Shown: positions 1 through 5,306, counted from the stretch's first letter. The stretch is DNA of 8,369 nt from Pseudomonadota bacterium (GCA_023434015.1 JAEYTM010000040.1:1-8369), one strand, 5' to 3'. Program-made: numbers and translations. The notes: generated by a model from the sequence alone, not told the origin.

Positions 1-518
1 ACCTTAGCCTCCTGCTCGGCGGCGAGCCGCTGGCGATGCTGTGCGGCGACCTGCGCGCCGCAGGTCCGCAGGTCCGGAAGGCCCTGTTCGGAACCCGCCA
101 GGGCGGCGCTGACCGGTTCGTTGGACAGCCAGGCGATCTGCAGGCTGGCGCCCTTGCGCATGGCCGCCTGGGTGGTCTCGCTGAGCACCAGCTCCCCCGT
201 GCCGGCGGGCTCGGTCCGCAGGACGAGGTTGGAGTGCGGCTTCTGGTCGATGCGGATCGGCAGGAAGGCGCGCTCGGGCACATCCTCCTTGGCGAACTGC
301 AGCACGACGCGTTCGCCGTCGGAAACCAGGGGCGCCGGCGCAAGGGCGCCGGAGCGGCCGACCAGTTCGATGTCGGTGCGGCAGGCCTCGTCCATCGGCC
401 GGATGAACCAGCTCGGCGAACTGGCGGCCGAGGCGGGCGCCGCCAGGACGGGGCCGCCGGCTCCCAGCGCGGCGGCGAGCAGGCCCGCAGCCGTGCACGA
501 TGCTAGAATTCGGTTCAC
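1..518 (-). CDS. Secreted hypothetical protein, GTG start, 3' end outside window
   Basis: The visible 172 codons encode a protein with a Sec-type signal peptide: NRI at residues 2-4, a hydrophobic Ala/Leu/Gly core at 9-27, and probable cleavage near Ala-Ser-Ala at 29-31. It should be periplasmic. The mature part has two cysteines (Cys46 and Cys153) that could form a disulfide, and looks rich in beta-strand. The tail from about residue 155 is Gln/Ala/Glu-rich and probably helical. The GTG start is chosen because GAGGAG lies 5 bases upstream and the signal peptide begins there; no ATG gives this frame a signal sequence. I do not recognise the family firmly. The WFIRP...C opening and the late AALAGS...L..C stretch loosely recall small alphaproteobacterial periplasmic proteins of the IalB (invasion-associated locus B) kind, but this is only an impression. 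The gene lies downstream of the DUF3606 gene on the same strand, with a 79-base gap. No stop codon is reached before the window edge. Confidence 0.75.
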   Translation of the reverse strand, partial: MNRILASCTAAGLLAAALGAGGPVLAAPASAASSPSWFIRPMDEACRTDIELVGRSGALAPAPLVSDGERVVLQFAKEDVPERAFLPIRIDQKPHSNLVLRTEPAGTGELVLSETTQAAMRKGASLQIAWLSNEPVSAALAGSEQGLPDLRTCGAQVAAQHRQRLAAEQEAK

Positions 519-597
519 TTCAGCTCCTCGCTGACACGCAGCCAGGAGCCTATGCCGGCCTTGGCGGCGCGGCTACGGGACGCAGGGTCGCGGGGCC

Positions 598-780
598 TCA
601 GCGCTTCTTGCCGAGCTCCGCGGCGATGTCCTTGGTCAGCCGGCCGACCTTGCGATGCGCGGTGGTGAGCTGATCGCGGGTCACGCCCCAGCGCTTCATC
701 CAGTATTCGACCGCCTTCCGCTCGCTGAGGTCCAGCCGGTCCTTGTCGATGAAGCCGCGCTTGTCCTTGAGGCCGGCCAT
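598..780 (-). CDS. DUF3606 family small protein
   Basis: This is a 60-residue basic protein. The pattern K-R-G at 7-9, D..R..L/S at 14-19, EYWMKRWGV at 25-33, then L..A..KVG at 38-46 and a C-terminal Ala/Lys helix matches the DUF3606 family, whose members are 55-65 residues long. The family is common in proteobacteria and has no established function; it looks like a small helical cytosolic protein. Two in-frame ATGs exist, at 786 and 780. AAAGGA directly abuts the first but lies 6 bases before the second, so the start at 780 (MAGLKDKRG) is preferred. The gene diverges from the membrane-protein gene at 962. The 79 bases downstream hold no clear terminator, so read-through into the secreted protein gene is possible. 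Confidence 0.85.
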   Translation of the reverse strand: MAGLKDKRGFIDKDRLDLSERKAVEYWMKRWGVTRDQLTTAHRKVGRLTKDIAAELGKKR

Positions 781-905
781 GGGCATTCCTTTCTCTGTGG
801 GCGCGAGCCTAATCCGCTTCGGCGCGCCTGTCCGCCTGCCGCAAAAGCGTCACCGTGTCGGTGGAAACCCATCGGTGAATCGGGGATGGTGACGGGGCGT
901 CAAAG

Positions 906-935
906 TTGACAGTCCCCGGCGTGCGTCGCTGAATG
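906..935 (+). promoter_or_regulatory. Possible sigma-73/sigma-70 promoter for the 962-3266 gene cluster
   Basis: A perfect TTGACA lies at 906-911. At 928-935 stands GCTGAATG, which fits the Caulobacter housekeeping -10 pattern GCTANAWC at five of seven scored positions. The spacing is close to the usual range. The next gene starts at 962. A CcrM-type GANTC site (GAATC) occurs at 877-881 just upstream, and ATCGG is repeated at 871-875 and 879-883. The call rests on motif matching only. Confidence 0.35.
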
Positions 936-961
936 CCAACTCTGAGATGGAGGTGTCGGCC

Positions 962-1330
962 ATGCTCGGATCTATTGTCCAGGTGCTCACCAGTCGGGCG
1001 GCCGGTCCAACAGCCTCGGCGGTCACGGTTCTCCTTGCGGTTCTCCTCGCCGTCACCTGGACCGGGGCCGAACGCGATCGGGCCCAGCTTGAGGCTCAGA
1101 TCGCCGTGCTTACCCGTCAGGCCGAGGGCGCCGCGGGCTGGCAGGCGAAGCTGGCGAGTTGCGAGGCGACCCGCGCCGGCCTGGCCCGCGGCCTGCACGC
1201 CGCGTCCGACAGCTCAGGGCTGACGGCCGAGGAGCGGGCCCGGCTGCTGGCGGCCGAACCGCCGGCCGGCTTCGACGTGTGCGCGCGTATGGAAAGCGCC
1301 GATCAGGCCGTGCTGAATACGCTTAAATGA
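962..1330 (+). CDS. Small inner-membrane protein with periplasmic coiled coil; candidate inner-membrane spanin (Rz-like)
   Basis: This 122-residue protein has one transmembrane segment at about residues 18-36 (Ala/Val/Leu-rich, ending TWTGAE). A charged heptad-like stretch follows at 37-78 (ERDRAQLEAQIAVL...), probably a coiled coil, and then a C-terminal segment with Cys107. Cys67 lies in the coiled region. The topology is probably N-in with the C-terminus in the periplasm. An in-frame ATG at 947 exists, but GGAGG at 949-953 lies inside that extension and sits 8 bases before the ATG at 962, so 962 is the start. Size, single N-terminal membrane anchor, coiled coil and the overlapping downstream proline-rich lipoprotein gene together match the layout of phage i-spanin/o-spanin pairs, which fuse inner and outer membranes during lysis. 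No holin, endolysin or other phage gene lies in the window, so a host envelope function is equally open. I do not recognise the sequence family itself. Confidence 0.75.
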   Translation: MLGSIVQVLTSRAAGPTASAVTVLLAVLLAVTWTGAERDRAQLEAQIAVLTRQAEGAAGWQAKLASCEATRAGLARGLHAASDSSGLTAEERARLLAAEPPAGFDVCARMESADQAVLNTLK

Positions 1331-1698
1331 GCTGTCGTCCGCGTCTCGCCGTGCTGGCCGCCCTCTGGGTCGGCGGCTGCGCCGCCTTGTCGGGAAAGGA
1401 GGCGCCGCCGGCACCCGCGCCCGCGCCGCCCGTCATCGTGCTGCCCCCGGCCCCGCCTCCCGAGCCGCCGCCGGTGGTGCGGCCGCCTCCCGTGCGGATG
1501 AGCTGCATCCCCCGAAACTTTCCACGGGCCCCGCGATATCCCGATACCGACGACGCCCTGCGGGCGGCGCCGGGGGCGGCTGACCGCTATCAGCTGATGG
1601 CCGCCGGACGGCTGATCCGCCAGCGCCGGCTGGTGGAACTGGAGCGGGCGGTCGAGGCCTGCCGCCGCGTGCCGCCGGAGCGTCCCGGCGCCAAATGA
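1327..1698 (+). CDS. Proline-rich lipoprotein; candidate outer-membrane spanin (Rz1-like)
   Basis: This 123-residue protein begins with a short type II signal peptide ending in a lipobox, Val15-Gly-Gly-Cys18. Residue 19 is Ala rather than Asp, which by the Lol rule points to the outer membrane. Residues 27-57 are a Pro/Ala/Val low-complexity run with at least four PPP or PAP blocks. The C-terminal domain (58-123) has Cys60 and Cys112, a PRYPDTDDAL motif at 69-78, an Arg-rich helix at 95-107, and probably folds as a small helical unit. The start ATG overlaps the upstream stop as ATGA (1327-1330) and has no convincing Shine-Dalgarno sequence of its own, so it is probably translated by coupling. 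Lipidation, proline richness and coupling to a one-pass coiled-coil protein resemble Rz1-type o-spanins, though lambda Rz1 is much shorter (about 60 residues before processing). It could also be a host envelope lipoprotein. Confidence 0.75.
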   Translation: MSCRPRLAVLAALWVGGCAALSGKEAPPAPAPAPPVIVLPPAPPPEPPPVVRPPPVRMSCIPRNFPRAPRYPDTDDALRAAPGAADRYQLMAAGRLIRQRRLVELERAVEACRRVPPERPGAK

Positions 1699-1739
1699 TG
1701 TCGCGGAAACCTTAGCCCGGGCGCCGCGCTTACGCCGGC

Positions 1740-2327
1740 ATGAACAAGCCGGCCCCGCCCCTTCGCCACAGCCCGCCGCCCACCGAACTTACCCAGCCGC
1801 ACATCCGCCTCGACGGCGATGTCGGCGACGAGATGCTGCACGCCTTCCGCGACGGGCTCGCCGCCTCAGAAGGCGGCGAAGGGCCGGTGGTGATCGAGCT
1901 TTTCACCTTCGGGGGCGATGCCGACACCGGCCGCCTGATCGCCACGGACATCCGCCTGTTCCGGGAGCGCACCGGCCGCCGGATGCTCTTCTTCGGCAAG
2001 GCGGTGGTCTATTCGGCGGGGGTGACGATCATGGCCGCGATCCCGCGCGAAGACCGCTGGCTGTCGCGGGGCACAAGCCTGCTGATCCACTGCCGCAGCC
2101 TGAACAAGACCTTGCAGCTTGACGGTCCCCTGGCGGGTGAGCGGGTTCGCCTGGAAGCCGTGCTCGCCGAGATCGACGTGGGCCTCAAGCTGGAGGAGGA
2201 CGGCTTCCGCGAACTGGTCGCCGGCAGCAATCTGGGTCGCGATGAACTGATCGAGCGCGCGCGGTCCAACTGGTACCTCGACCCGGACGAGGCGCTGGCC
2301 CGGGGGCTGATCGGCGGCGTGGTCTAG
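1740..2327 (+). CDS. ClpP-like serine peptidase (S14 fold) with altered triad
   Basis: This 195-residue protein has the ClpP/crotonase fold pattern. Residues 49-72 (VVIELFTFGGDADTG...) correspond to the ClpP oxyanion-hole strand (normally NSPGG). The nucleophile is Ser92 in VVYSAGVTIMAA and the general base is His117 in LLIHCR. Their 25-residue spacing equals that of E. coli ClpP (Ser97/His122). The C-terminal segment 170-191 aligns with ClpP ERDRFLSAPEAVEYGL, but the position of catalytic Asp171 holds Asn177 (SNWYLDPDEALARGL). About 11 extra residues lie between His and this site. The Pro-rich N-terminus (1-20) does not resemble the ClpP axial loop. It is therefore a ClpP paralogue rather than the housekeeping subunit, and no ATPase partner (ClpX or ClpA) is adjacent. 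No Shine-Dalgarno sequence precedes the ATG; a leaderless transcript is possible. Whether it is proteolytically active cannot be told from sequence. Confidence 0.85.
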   Translation: MNKPAPPLRHSPPPTELTQPHIRLDGDVGDEMLHAFRDGLAASEGGEGPVVIELFTFGGDADTGRLIATDIRLFRERTGRRMLFFGKAVVYSAGVTIMAAIPREDRWLSRGTSLLIHCRSLNKTLQLDGPLAGERVRLEAVLAEIDVGLKLEEDGFRELVAGSNLGRDELIERARSNWYLDPDEALARGLIGGVV

Positions 2328-2333
2328 CTTGAC

Positions 2334-2367
2334 GGGAGGTCTGAAGGGCCGTAGCGGGCGCGCCTCC
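2334..2367 (+). promoter_or_regulatory. Distant Shine-Dalgarno that can pair with CCTCC next to the HAD start
   Basis: The only strong ribosome-binding motif before the HAD gene, GGGAGGT at 2334-2340, lies 27 bases from the ATG, too far for direct use. GGAGG at 2335-2339 is exactly complementary to CCTCC at 2363-2367, which abuts the ATG at 2368; a T-G wobble (2340/2362) would extend the stem. The fold would hide the motif. It may be chance in GC-rich DNA. Confidence 0.3.
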
Positions 2368-2994
2368 ATGTACCGGCTGGTCATCTTCGATTTCGACGGA
2401 ACGCTCGCGGACAGCCTCGGCTGGCTGGCCGGCGAGGTGCGGCCGCTGGCCCGTCGCTTCGGCTTCCGGGAGGTCAGTGACGTCGAGATCGACATGCTCC
2501 GCGGTCGCGGCAATCGCGAGATCCTGCGCTACCTGAACGTTCCGGCCTGGAAGCTGCCGGCGATCGCCGCCCACCTGCGCCGCCGCGTCGCCGAGGACGC
2601 CGAGGCGATCCGGCTGTTCCCGGGCGCCAAGGCGCTGTTGCGCCGCCTGGCAGGCGACGGGGTGATCCTTGGCGTTGTCAGCTCCAATGCCGAGGCCAAT
2701 GTGAAGCGGATTCTCGGCCCCGAGGCTGCGGCGCTGATCGGCTATTACGAATGCGGGGCCTCGATCTTCGGCAAGGCGGCCAGGTTCCGCCGCATGGTGA
2801 AGCGCGCCGGGGTCGCTCCGGGCGACGTGCTGTGCGTCGGCGACGAGGCGCGGGACATCGAGGCCGCCCGGGACGCGGGCCTGGCCTCGGCCGCCGTCAC
2901 CTGGGGCTATGCGACCCGCGATCTGCTGGCGGCGCGGAGACCCACCTGGATGTTCGACAGCCCGGACGCCTGCGCCGCAAAGCTGGCGGCTTGA
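2368..2994 (+). CDS. HAD-superfamily hydrolase (phosphoglycolate phosphatase-like)
   Basis: This 208-residue cytosolic protein contains all four haloacid dehalogenase motifs. Motif I is DFDGTLADS with nucleophile Asp8 and acid/base Asp10. Motif II is VVSSN at 103-107. Motif III has Lys136 in IFGKAAR. Motif IV is VGDEARDIEAA with Asp159, Glu160 and Asp163. A helical C1-type cap fits at about residues 16-80. The pattern is that of Mg2+-dependent phosphomonoesterases related to phosphoglycolate phosphatase (Gph); the substrate cannot be read from the sequence. The start at 2368 (MYRLVIFDFDGT) is chosen because motif I normally sits this close to the N-terminus; an upstream TTG at 2329 would add 13 non-conserved residues. 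The gene follows the ClpP-like gene by 40 bases and precedes the DUF3297 gene by 32 bases, suggesting one transcript. Confidence 0.9.
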   Translation: MYRLVIFDFDGTLADSLGWLAGEVRPLARRFGFREVSDVEIDMLRGRGNREILRYLNVPAWKLPAIAAHLRRRVAEDAEAIRLFPGAKALLRRLAGDGVILGVVSSNAEANVKRILGPEAAALIGYYECGASIFGKAARFRRMVKRAGVAPGDVLCVGDEARDIEAARDAGLASAAVTWGYATRDLLAARRPTWMFDSPDACAAKLAA

Positions 2995-3026
2995 ACGGCG
3001 GCGCGGCTCGTGAGAAGGCGATGTCC

Positions 3027-3266
3027 ATGAGCGACACACCTCCCGACCGCCTGGCCACCGACCCCGACAGCCCCTTCTATGACGCCGACGTGCTGGCGCG
3101 GAACGTGGGCGTCCGCTTCAAGGGCGAGGACAAGACCAATGTCGATGAATACTGCGTCAGCGAAGGCTGGGTGAGGTTGGCGGTCGGCAATTCGCGTGAC
3201 CGGCGCGGCAAGCAGCTCACCGTCAAGCTCAACGGTCCGGTCGAGCCTTACTACCGCGAAGGCTGA
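3027..3266 (+). CDS. DUF3297 family protein
   Basis: This 79-residue acidic/basic mixed protein matches the conserved DUF3297 pattern nearly end to end: SDTPPDRL at 2-9, SPFYDADVLARNVGVRF at 15-31, KTNVDEYCVSEGWVR at 37-51 and KLNGPVEPYY at 68-77. The family is widespread in proteobacteria, short and uncharacterised, and has no signal peptide or membrane segment, so it should be cytosolic. Two ATGs are available. GAGAAGG at 3012-3018 is 2 bases from the ATG at 3021 and 8 bases from the ATG at 3027, and family members usually begin M(S/T)DTPPDRL, so 3027 is preferred. It is the last gene of the plus-strand cluster and is followed by two GC hairpins. Confidence 0.93.
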   Translation: MSDTPPDRLATDPDSPFYDADVLARNVGVRFKGEDKTNVDEYCVSEGWVRLAVGNSRDRRGKQLTVKLNGPVEPYYREG

Positions 3267-3272
3267 CGCCTG

Positions 3273-3289
3273 CCGCCGGCCGGCGGTTT
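3273..3289 (+). terminator. Short GC palindrome with T tail after the DUF3297 gene
   Basis: CCGCCGGCCGGCGG at 3273-3286 is a perfect palindrome able to form a 5-bp stem with a GGCC loop. TTT follows at 3287-3289. It begins 7 bases after the DUF3297 stop codon. The stem is short and the T run minimal, so termination is likely but not certain. Confidence 0.5.
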
Positions 3290-3304
3290 CCCCCGACGCC
3301 CTGT

Positions 3305-3331
3305 ACACGCCCCGCCGTCGGCGGGGCGTGT
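3305..3331 (+). terminator. Perfect 12-bp hairpin without T tract
   Basis: The arm at 3305-3316 (ACACGCCCCGCC) is exactly complementary to 3320-3331, with a 3-base loop (GTC). It lies 38 bases after the DUF3297 stop. No T run follows, so it may act as an mRNA 3'-end stabiliser or Rho-assisted stop, or back up the preceding palindrome. Confidence 0.5.
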
Positions 3332-3357
3332 CGCGTCATGCCCGGTCGCCATCGCGA

Positions 3358-3515
3358 TGGCGCATAACATTACAATTCGGTTAGAGTATTGCGGCAAGTT
3401 CAGATTGTGAATTCGAAGTCATTACTGCGTATTCACGGGACTTAACAGGATTTGCGGAATATTCAGTTTCTCACCGGCGGCGCACCCGCCAAAACATTTT
3501 CAGAGGGACCTGAAC
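3358..3515 (+). promoter_or_regulatory. AT-rich promoter/leader region of the urcA-like gene
   Basis: The stretch 3361-3470 has 44 G/C in 110 bases (40%), against about 70% in the genes around it. It carries a GTGAAT/ATTCAC inverted repeat (3407-3412 and 3431-3436), TATTCA twice 30 bases apart (3430, 3460), AATTCG twice 36 bases apart (3374, 3410) and TTGCGG twice (3389, 3452). A 5-bp GGCGG/CCGCC stem is possible at 3476-3490. No -35/-10 pair stands out, but the base composition and position indicate that the promoter and operator sites lie here. Confidence 0.5.
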
Positions 3516-3842
3516 ATGACCAGCATCACCACCCGTATCGCCGGCCTCGCCACCCTGGCCCTCGCGGCCCTGCCCATGGCGGCGCTGTCCACCAACGCGC
3601 ACGCCGCGCCCGTCGCGGTCCAGGTCGCCGACCTGAACCTCAACAGCGAAGCCGGTCTGGCCGCCTTTCATCAGCGCGCCGAAGCGGCCGCCCAGGCCTA
3701 CTGCCTCACCAAGGCGCCGGCCCATGCGCTTGCGACCCAGGCCGCCTGCATCAAGGGCGTTAGGACCGAGGCGATCGAAAAACTGGCCGGCGCCAAGCAG
3801 TCGCAACTGGCTGCGCGGAACATGATCGTCGCCGCCCGCTGA
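3516..3842 (+). CDS. UrcA family secreted protein
   Basis: This 108-residue protein has a clear Sec signal peptide: TTR at 5-7, hydrophobic core 8-24, cleavage after Ala28-His-Ala30. The mature domain shows the UrcA family pattern: a V-x-V-x-DLNLNSEAGLAAF opening at 33-51, R..AAA..YC at 54-63, a second Cys78, and a C-terminal Ala-rich helix. Cys63 and Cys78 probably form a disulfide in the periplasm. The family is typical of Caulobacter and relatives; its founding member was named from uranium-responsive expression in Caulobacter, and the biochemical role is unknown. AGAGGGA at 3502-3508 lies 7 bases before the ATG. The gene stands alone, with an AT-rich leader upstream and an intrinsic terminator downstream, as expected for a separately controlled unit. 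Confidence 0.9.
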   Translation: MTSITTRIAGLATLALAALPMAALSTNAHAAPVAVQVADLNLNSEAGLAAFHQRAEAAAQAYCLTKAPAHALATQAACIKGVRTEAIEKLAGAKQSQLAARNMIVAAR

Positions 3843-3871
3843 TCCGCCCCTCCCCCATGCGGACAGCGCTC

Positions 3872-3905
3872 AGGTCCGCGGCCTTGCCCCGCCCGCGGAC
3901 CTTTT
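3872..3905 (+). terminator. Intrinsic terminator of the urcA-like gene
   Basis: The arms AGGTCCGCGG (3872-3881) and CCGCGGACCT (3893-3902) pair perfectly over 10 bp with an 11-base loop, and the right arm runs into TTTT (3902-3905). It begins 30 bases after the urcA-like stop and ends 11 bases before the end of the convergent pirin gene. The minus-strand reading lacks a T run, so it serves mainly the plus strand. Confidence 0.85.
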
Positions 3906-3915
3906 GCGTTCTGCC

Positions 3916-4614
3916 TCAGGCCGCGTCGACGAGGACGATCTCCGCGTCTTCCAGCGCCTTGATGGTCAGCAGGGCCTCGTCGCGGATCGCGGCGCCGTCG
4001 CGGGCCTCGAGCCGCACGCCGTTCACCTCGATAGAGCCCGTCGCAGGCACGAGATAGCCGTGACGCTCAGCGCCCAGCGGGTACTCCGCGGTCTCGCCCG
4101 CCCGGATCGTCGCGCCCACCACCCGCGCGTTGGTGCGGATAGGCAGGGCGTCCTCGTCTCCGGGGATGCCGCTGGCCAGGGTGACGAAGCGGCCGGCCCG
4201 GTCGGTCTTCGGGAAGGGCTTCGCGCCCCAGGCCGGCGCGCCGCCGCGGCTGTCGGGTTCGATCCAGATCTGGAAGATCCGCGTGGTCTCCGGCTCGACG
4301 TTGTATTCGGCGTGCCGGATGCCGCTTCCCGCGCTCATCACCTGGACGTCGCCGGCTTCGGTGCGCCCCTGATTACCCAGGCTGTCCTTGTGGGTGATGG
4401 CGCCTTCACGGACATAGGTGATGATCTCCATGTCGGCGTGCGGATGCGGCGGAAAGCCAGAGTTGGAGGCGATCTCGTCGTCGTTCCACACCCGCAGCGA
4501 TCCCCAGCCCATGCGCTTCGGATCGTAGTAGCTGGCGAACGAGAAGTGGTGCTTGGCCTTCAGCCAGCCGTGATCCGCGCCGCCCAGGCCTGAAAATTCC
4601 CGCCGTTCGATCAT
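3916..4614 (-). CDS. Pirin family protein (YhhW-type bicupin)
   Basis: This 232-residue protein matches pirins over its full length. The N-terminal cupin carries the metal-binding set His57 and His59 (GFPPHPHADMEIITYV) and His101 and Glu103 (SGIRHAEYN), the same positions as in E. coli YhhW, plus GWGSLRVWNDD at 36-46 and DSLGNQG at 77-83. The second cupin (about 150-232) lacks metal ligands, as is normal. YhhW-type members bind a divalent metal and show quercetin 2,3-dioxygenase activity in vitro; the physiological role is unsettled and may involve redox or electrophile stress. The start is firm: AGGAGGA lies 7 bases upstream of ATG. It is a single gene converging on the urcA-like gene and diverging from the small gene at 4840. 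No LysR-type regulator, a frequent neighbour of pirin genes, is visible. Confidence 0.95.
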   Translation of the reverse strand: MIERREFSGLGGADHGWLKAKHHFSFASYYDPKRMGWGSLRVWNDDEIASNSGFPPHPHADMEIITYVREGAITHKDSLGNQGRTEAGDVQVMSAGSGIRHAEYNVEPETTRIFQIWIEPDSRGGAPAWGAKPFPKTDRAGRFVTLASGIPGDEDALPIRTNARVVGATIRAGETAEYPLGAERHGYLVPATGSIEVNGVRLEARDGAAIRDEALLTIKALEDAEIVLVDAA

Positions 4615-4776
4615 CTCGAAATCCTCCTGTCGCGCCGTCGAGCGCGCTTTCGTCGATGAAGATAGGCTCTCCAGTCGGGGGATAAACGGGCGTGAATGAA
4701 ACAGATTGATGCCGAATTGGCGGCAATCGCTCGTTCGGGATCTGACGGCTGCGACATCGGGAAGCAGGGGGACGCC

Positions 4777-4818
4777 ATGCTCGCTCCCGTTGTGTTAACC
4801 CGCATCCACATATCCTAA
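4777..4818 (+). CDS. Possible 13-codon upstream ORF (leader peptide)
   Basis: An ATG at 4777 preceded by AGGGGGA with a 4-base spacer opens a 13-codon frame (MLAPVVLTRIHIS) that ends in TAA at 4816-4818, 21 bases before the start of the gene at 4840. It contains TTA and ATA, both rare codons at this GC level. A short frame with a good ribosome-binding site is easily found by chance in GC-rich DNA, so this is a suggestion only. Confidence 0.2.
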   Translation: MLAPVVLTRIHIS

Positions 4819-4839
4819 AGGTTGCAAGCGAGGGCGGGC

Positions 4840-5025
4840 ATGAAGTTCGAGGTGGTGGAGGCGACGGGGGCGTGGATCGTTCGGCATCGGGACGTCGAAG
4901 TCGCGCGCTTCAGCCGCCAGGACGCCGCCCTGAACGACGTGTCCCGCCGGCTGCGTGAAGCCGACATCGGCGAGGGCGGGGCATCCGTGGCGGTGCGTTT
5001 CCGGCCGCGCGCCGGGGGCTCCTAG
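4840..5025 (+). CDS. Small hypothetical protein
   Basis: This is a 61-residue soluble protein that I do not recognise as a named family. It opens MKFEVVEATGAWIVRHRDVEVARF, which looks like a three-stranded beta sheet. A helix (QDAALNDVSRRLREAD, about 25-40) and a final strand (ASVAVRFRPR) follow, giving a beta-beta-beta-alpha-beta pattern reminiscent of small DUF2188-like proteins. There is no signal peptide or membrane segment. The ATG at 4840 is preceded by a GAGGG-type site; an earlier TTG at 4822 would add MQARAG without support. The stop codon (TAG, 5023-5025) shares CTAG with the stop of the gene facing it. Confidence 0.7.
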   Translation: MKFEVVEATGAWIVRHRDVEVARFSRQDAALNDVSRRLREADIGEGGASVAVRFRPRAGGS

Positions 5026-5306
5026 ACCCGCATCTCGAAATAGACCACTCCGCTGCCCGCCGAATGCCCGAGCAGGGTGATCCGGTAAGGCGAGCCGCTC
5101 TCCAGGGTGAGCACCGCTTCGCCCTCGCGGAAGGCCTCGGCGGCCGTGTCGGGCGACGTGGTGAACGATCCGCGCAGGCGGTTGGGGCCAAGCCGGAGCG
5201 TCGAGGGCTCGCCCAGAATCTCGTAATCGACCGGGCCTTGGAAGCCGCGATAGCGAAGCTCGCCGGAGCCGAAGTTGGACGGAAGCTTCTTTCGGACGTG
5301 CGGCAT
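5022..5306 (-). CDS. Hypothetical protein, beta-rich, 94 residues
   Basis: This is a cytosolic-looking 94-residue protein of unknown family. The N-terminus is basic (MPHVRKKLPSNFG) and a run of predicted strands follows: ELRYRGF 16-22, VDYEILG 26-32, TLRLGPNRLRGSFTT 36-50, a short helix 53-61, then AVLTLESGSPYRITLLGH 64-81 and GVVYFEMRV 86-94. The strand pattern would suit a small beta-barrel or sandwich. The start at 5306 is supported by AGGAGA 4 bases upstream; longer upstream frames lack such a site. It diverges from the Crp/Fnr-type regulator (143-base gap) and its stop overlaps that of the gene at 4840. Confidence 0.7.
   Translation of the reverse strand: MPHVRKKLPSNFGSGELRYRGFQGPVDYEILGEPSTLRLGPNRLRGSFTTSPDTAAEAFREGEAVLTLESGSPYRITLLGHSAGSGVVYFEMRV

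Noticed and set aside
36..506. Plus-strand frames opposite the secreted protein gene
   Set aside because: The minus-strand frame gives a proper signal peptide and GAGGAG site; the plus-strand products are Arg/Gly-rich shadows.
1405..1497. Proline-codon repeat as a nucleotide repeat array
   Set aside because: It is irregular GC-rich coding for a proline-rich linker, with no fixed repeat unit.
962..2327. A resident prophage covering the spanin-like and ClpP-like genes
   Set aside because: No integrase, terminase, capsid, portal, tail, holin or endolysin gene and no attachment-site repeats were seen; base composition matches the flanks.
2185..3039. 284-codon minus-strand frame opposite the HAD gene
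   Set aside because: No recognisable domain; the plus-strand HAD motifs explain the region.
3904..4593. 229-codon plus-strand frame opposite the pirin gene
   Set aside because: The minus-strand pirin has all four metal ligands and a strong ribosome-binding site; this is its shadow.
4611..4811. 66-codon minus-strand frame upstream of the pirin gene
   Set aside because: Its product has no motif, it overlaps the pirin ribosome-binding region, and no good start signal precedes it.
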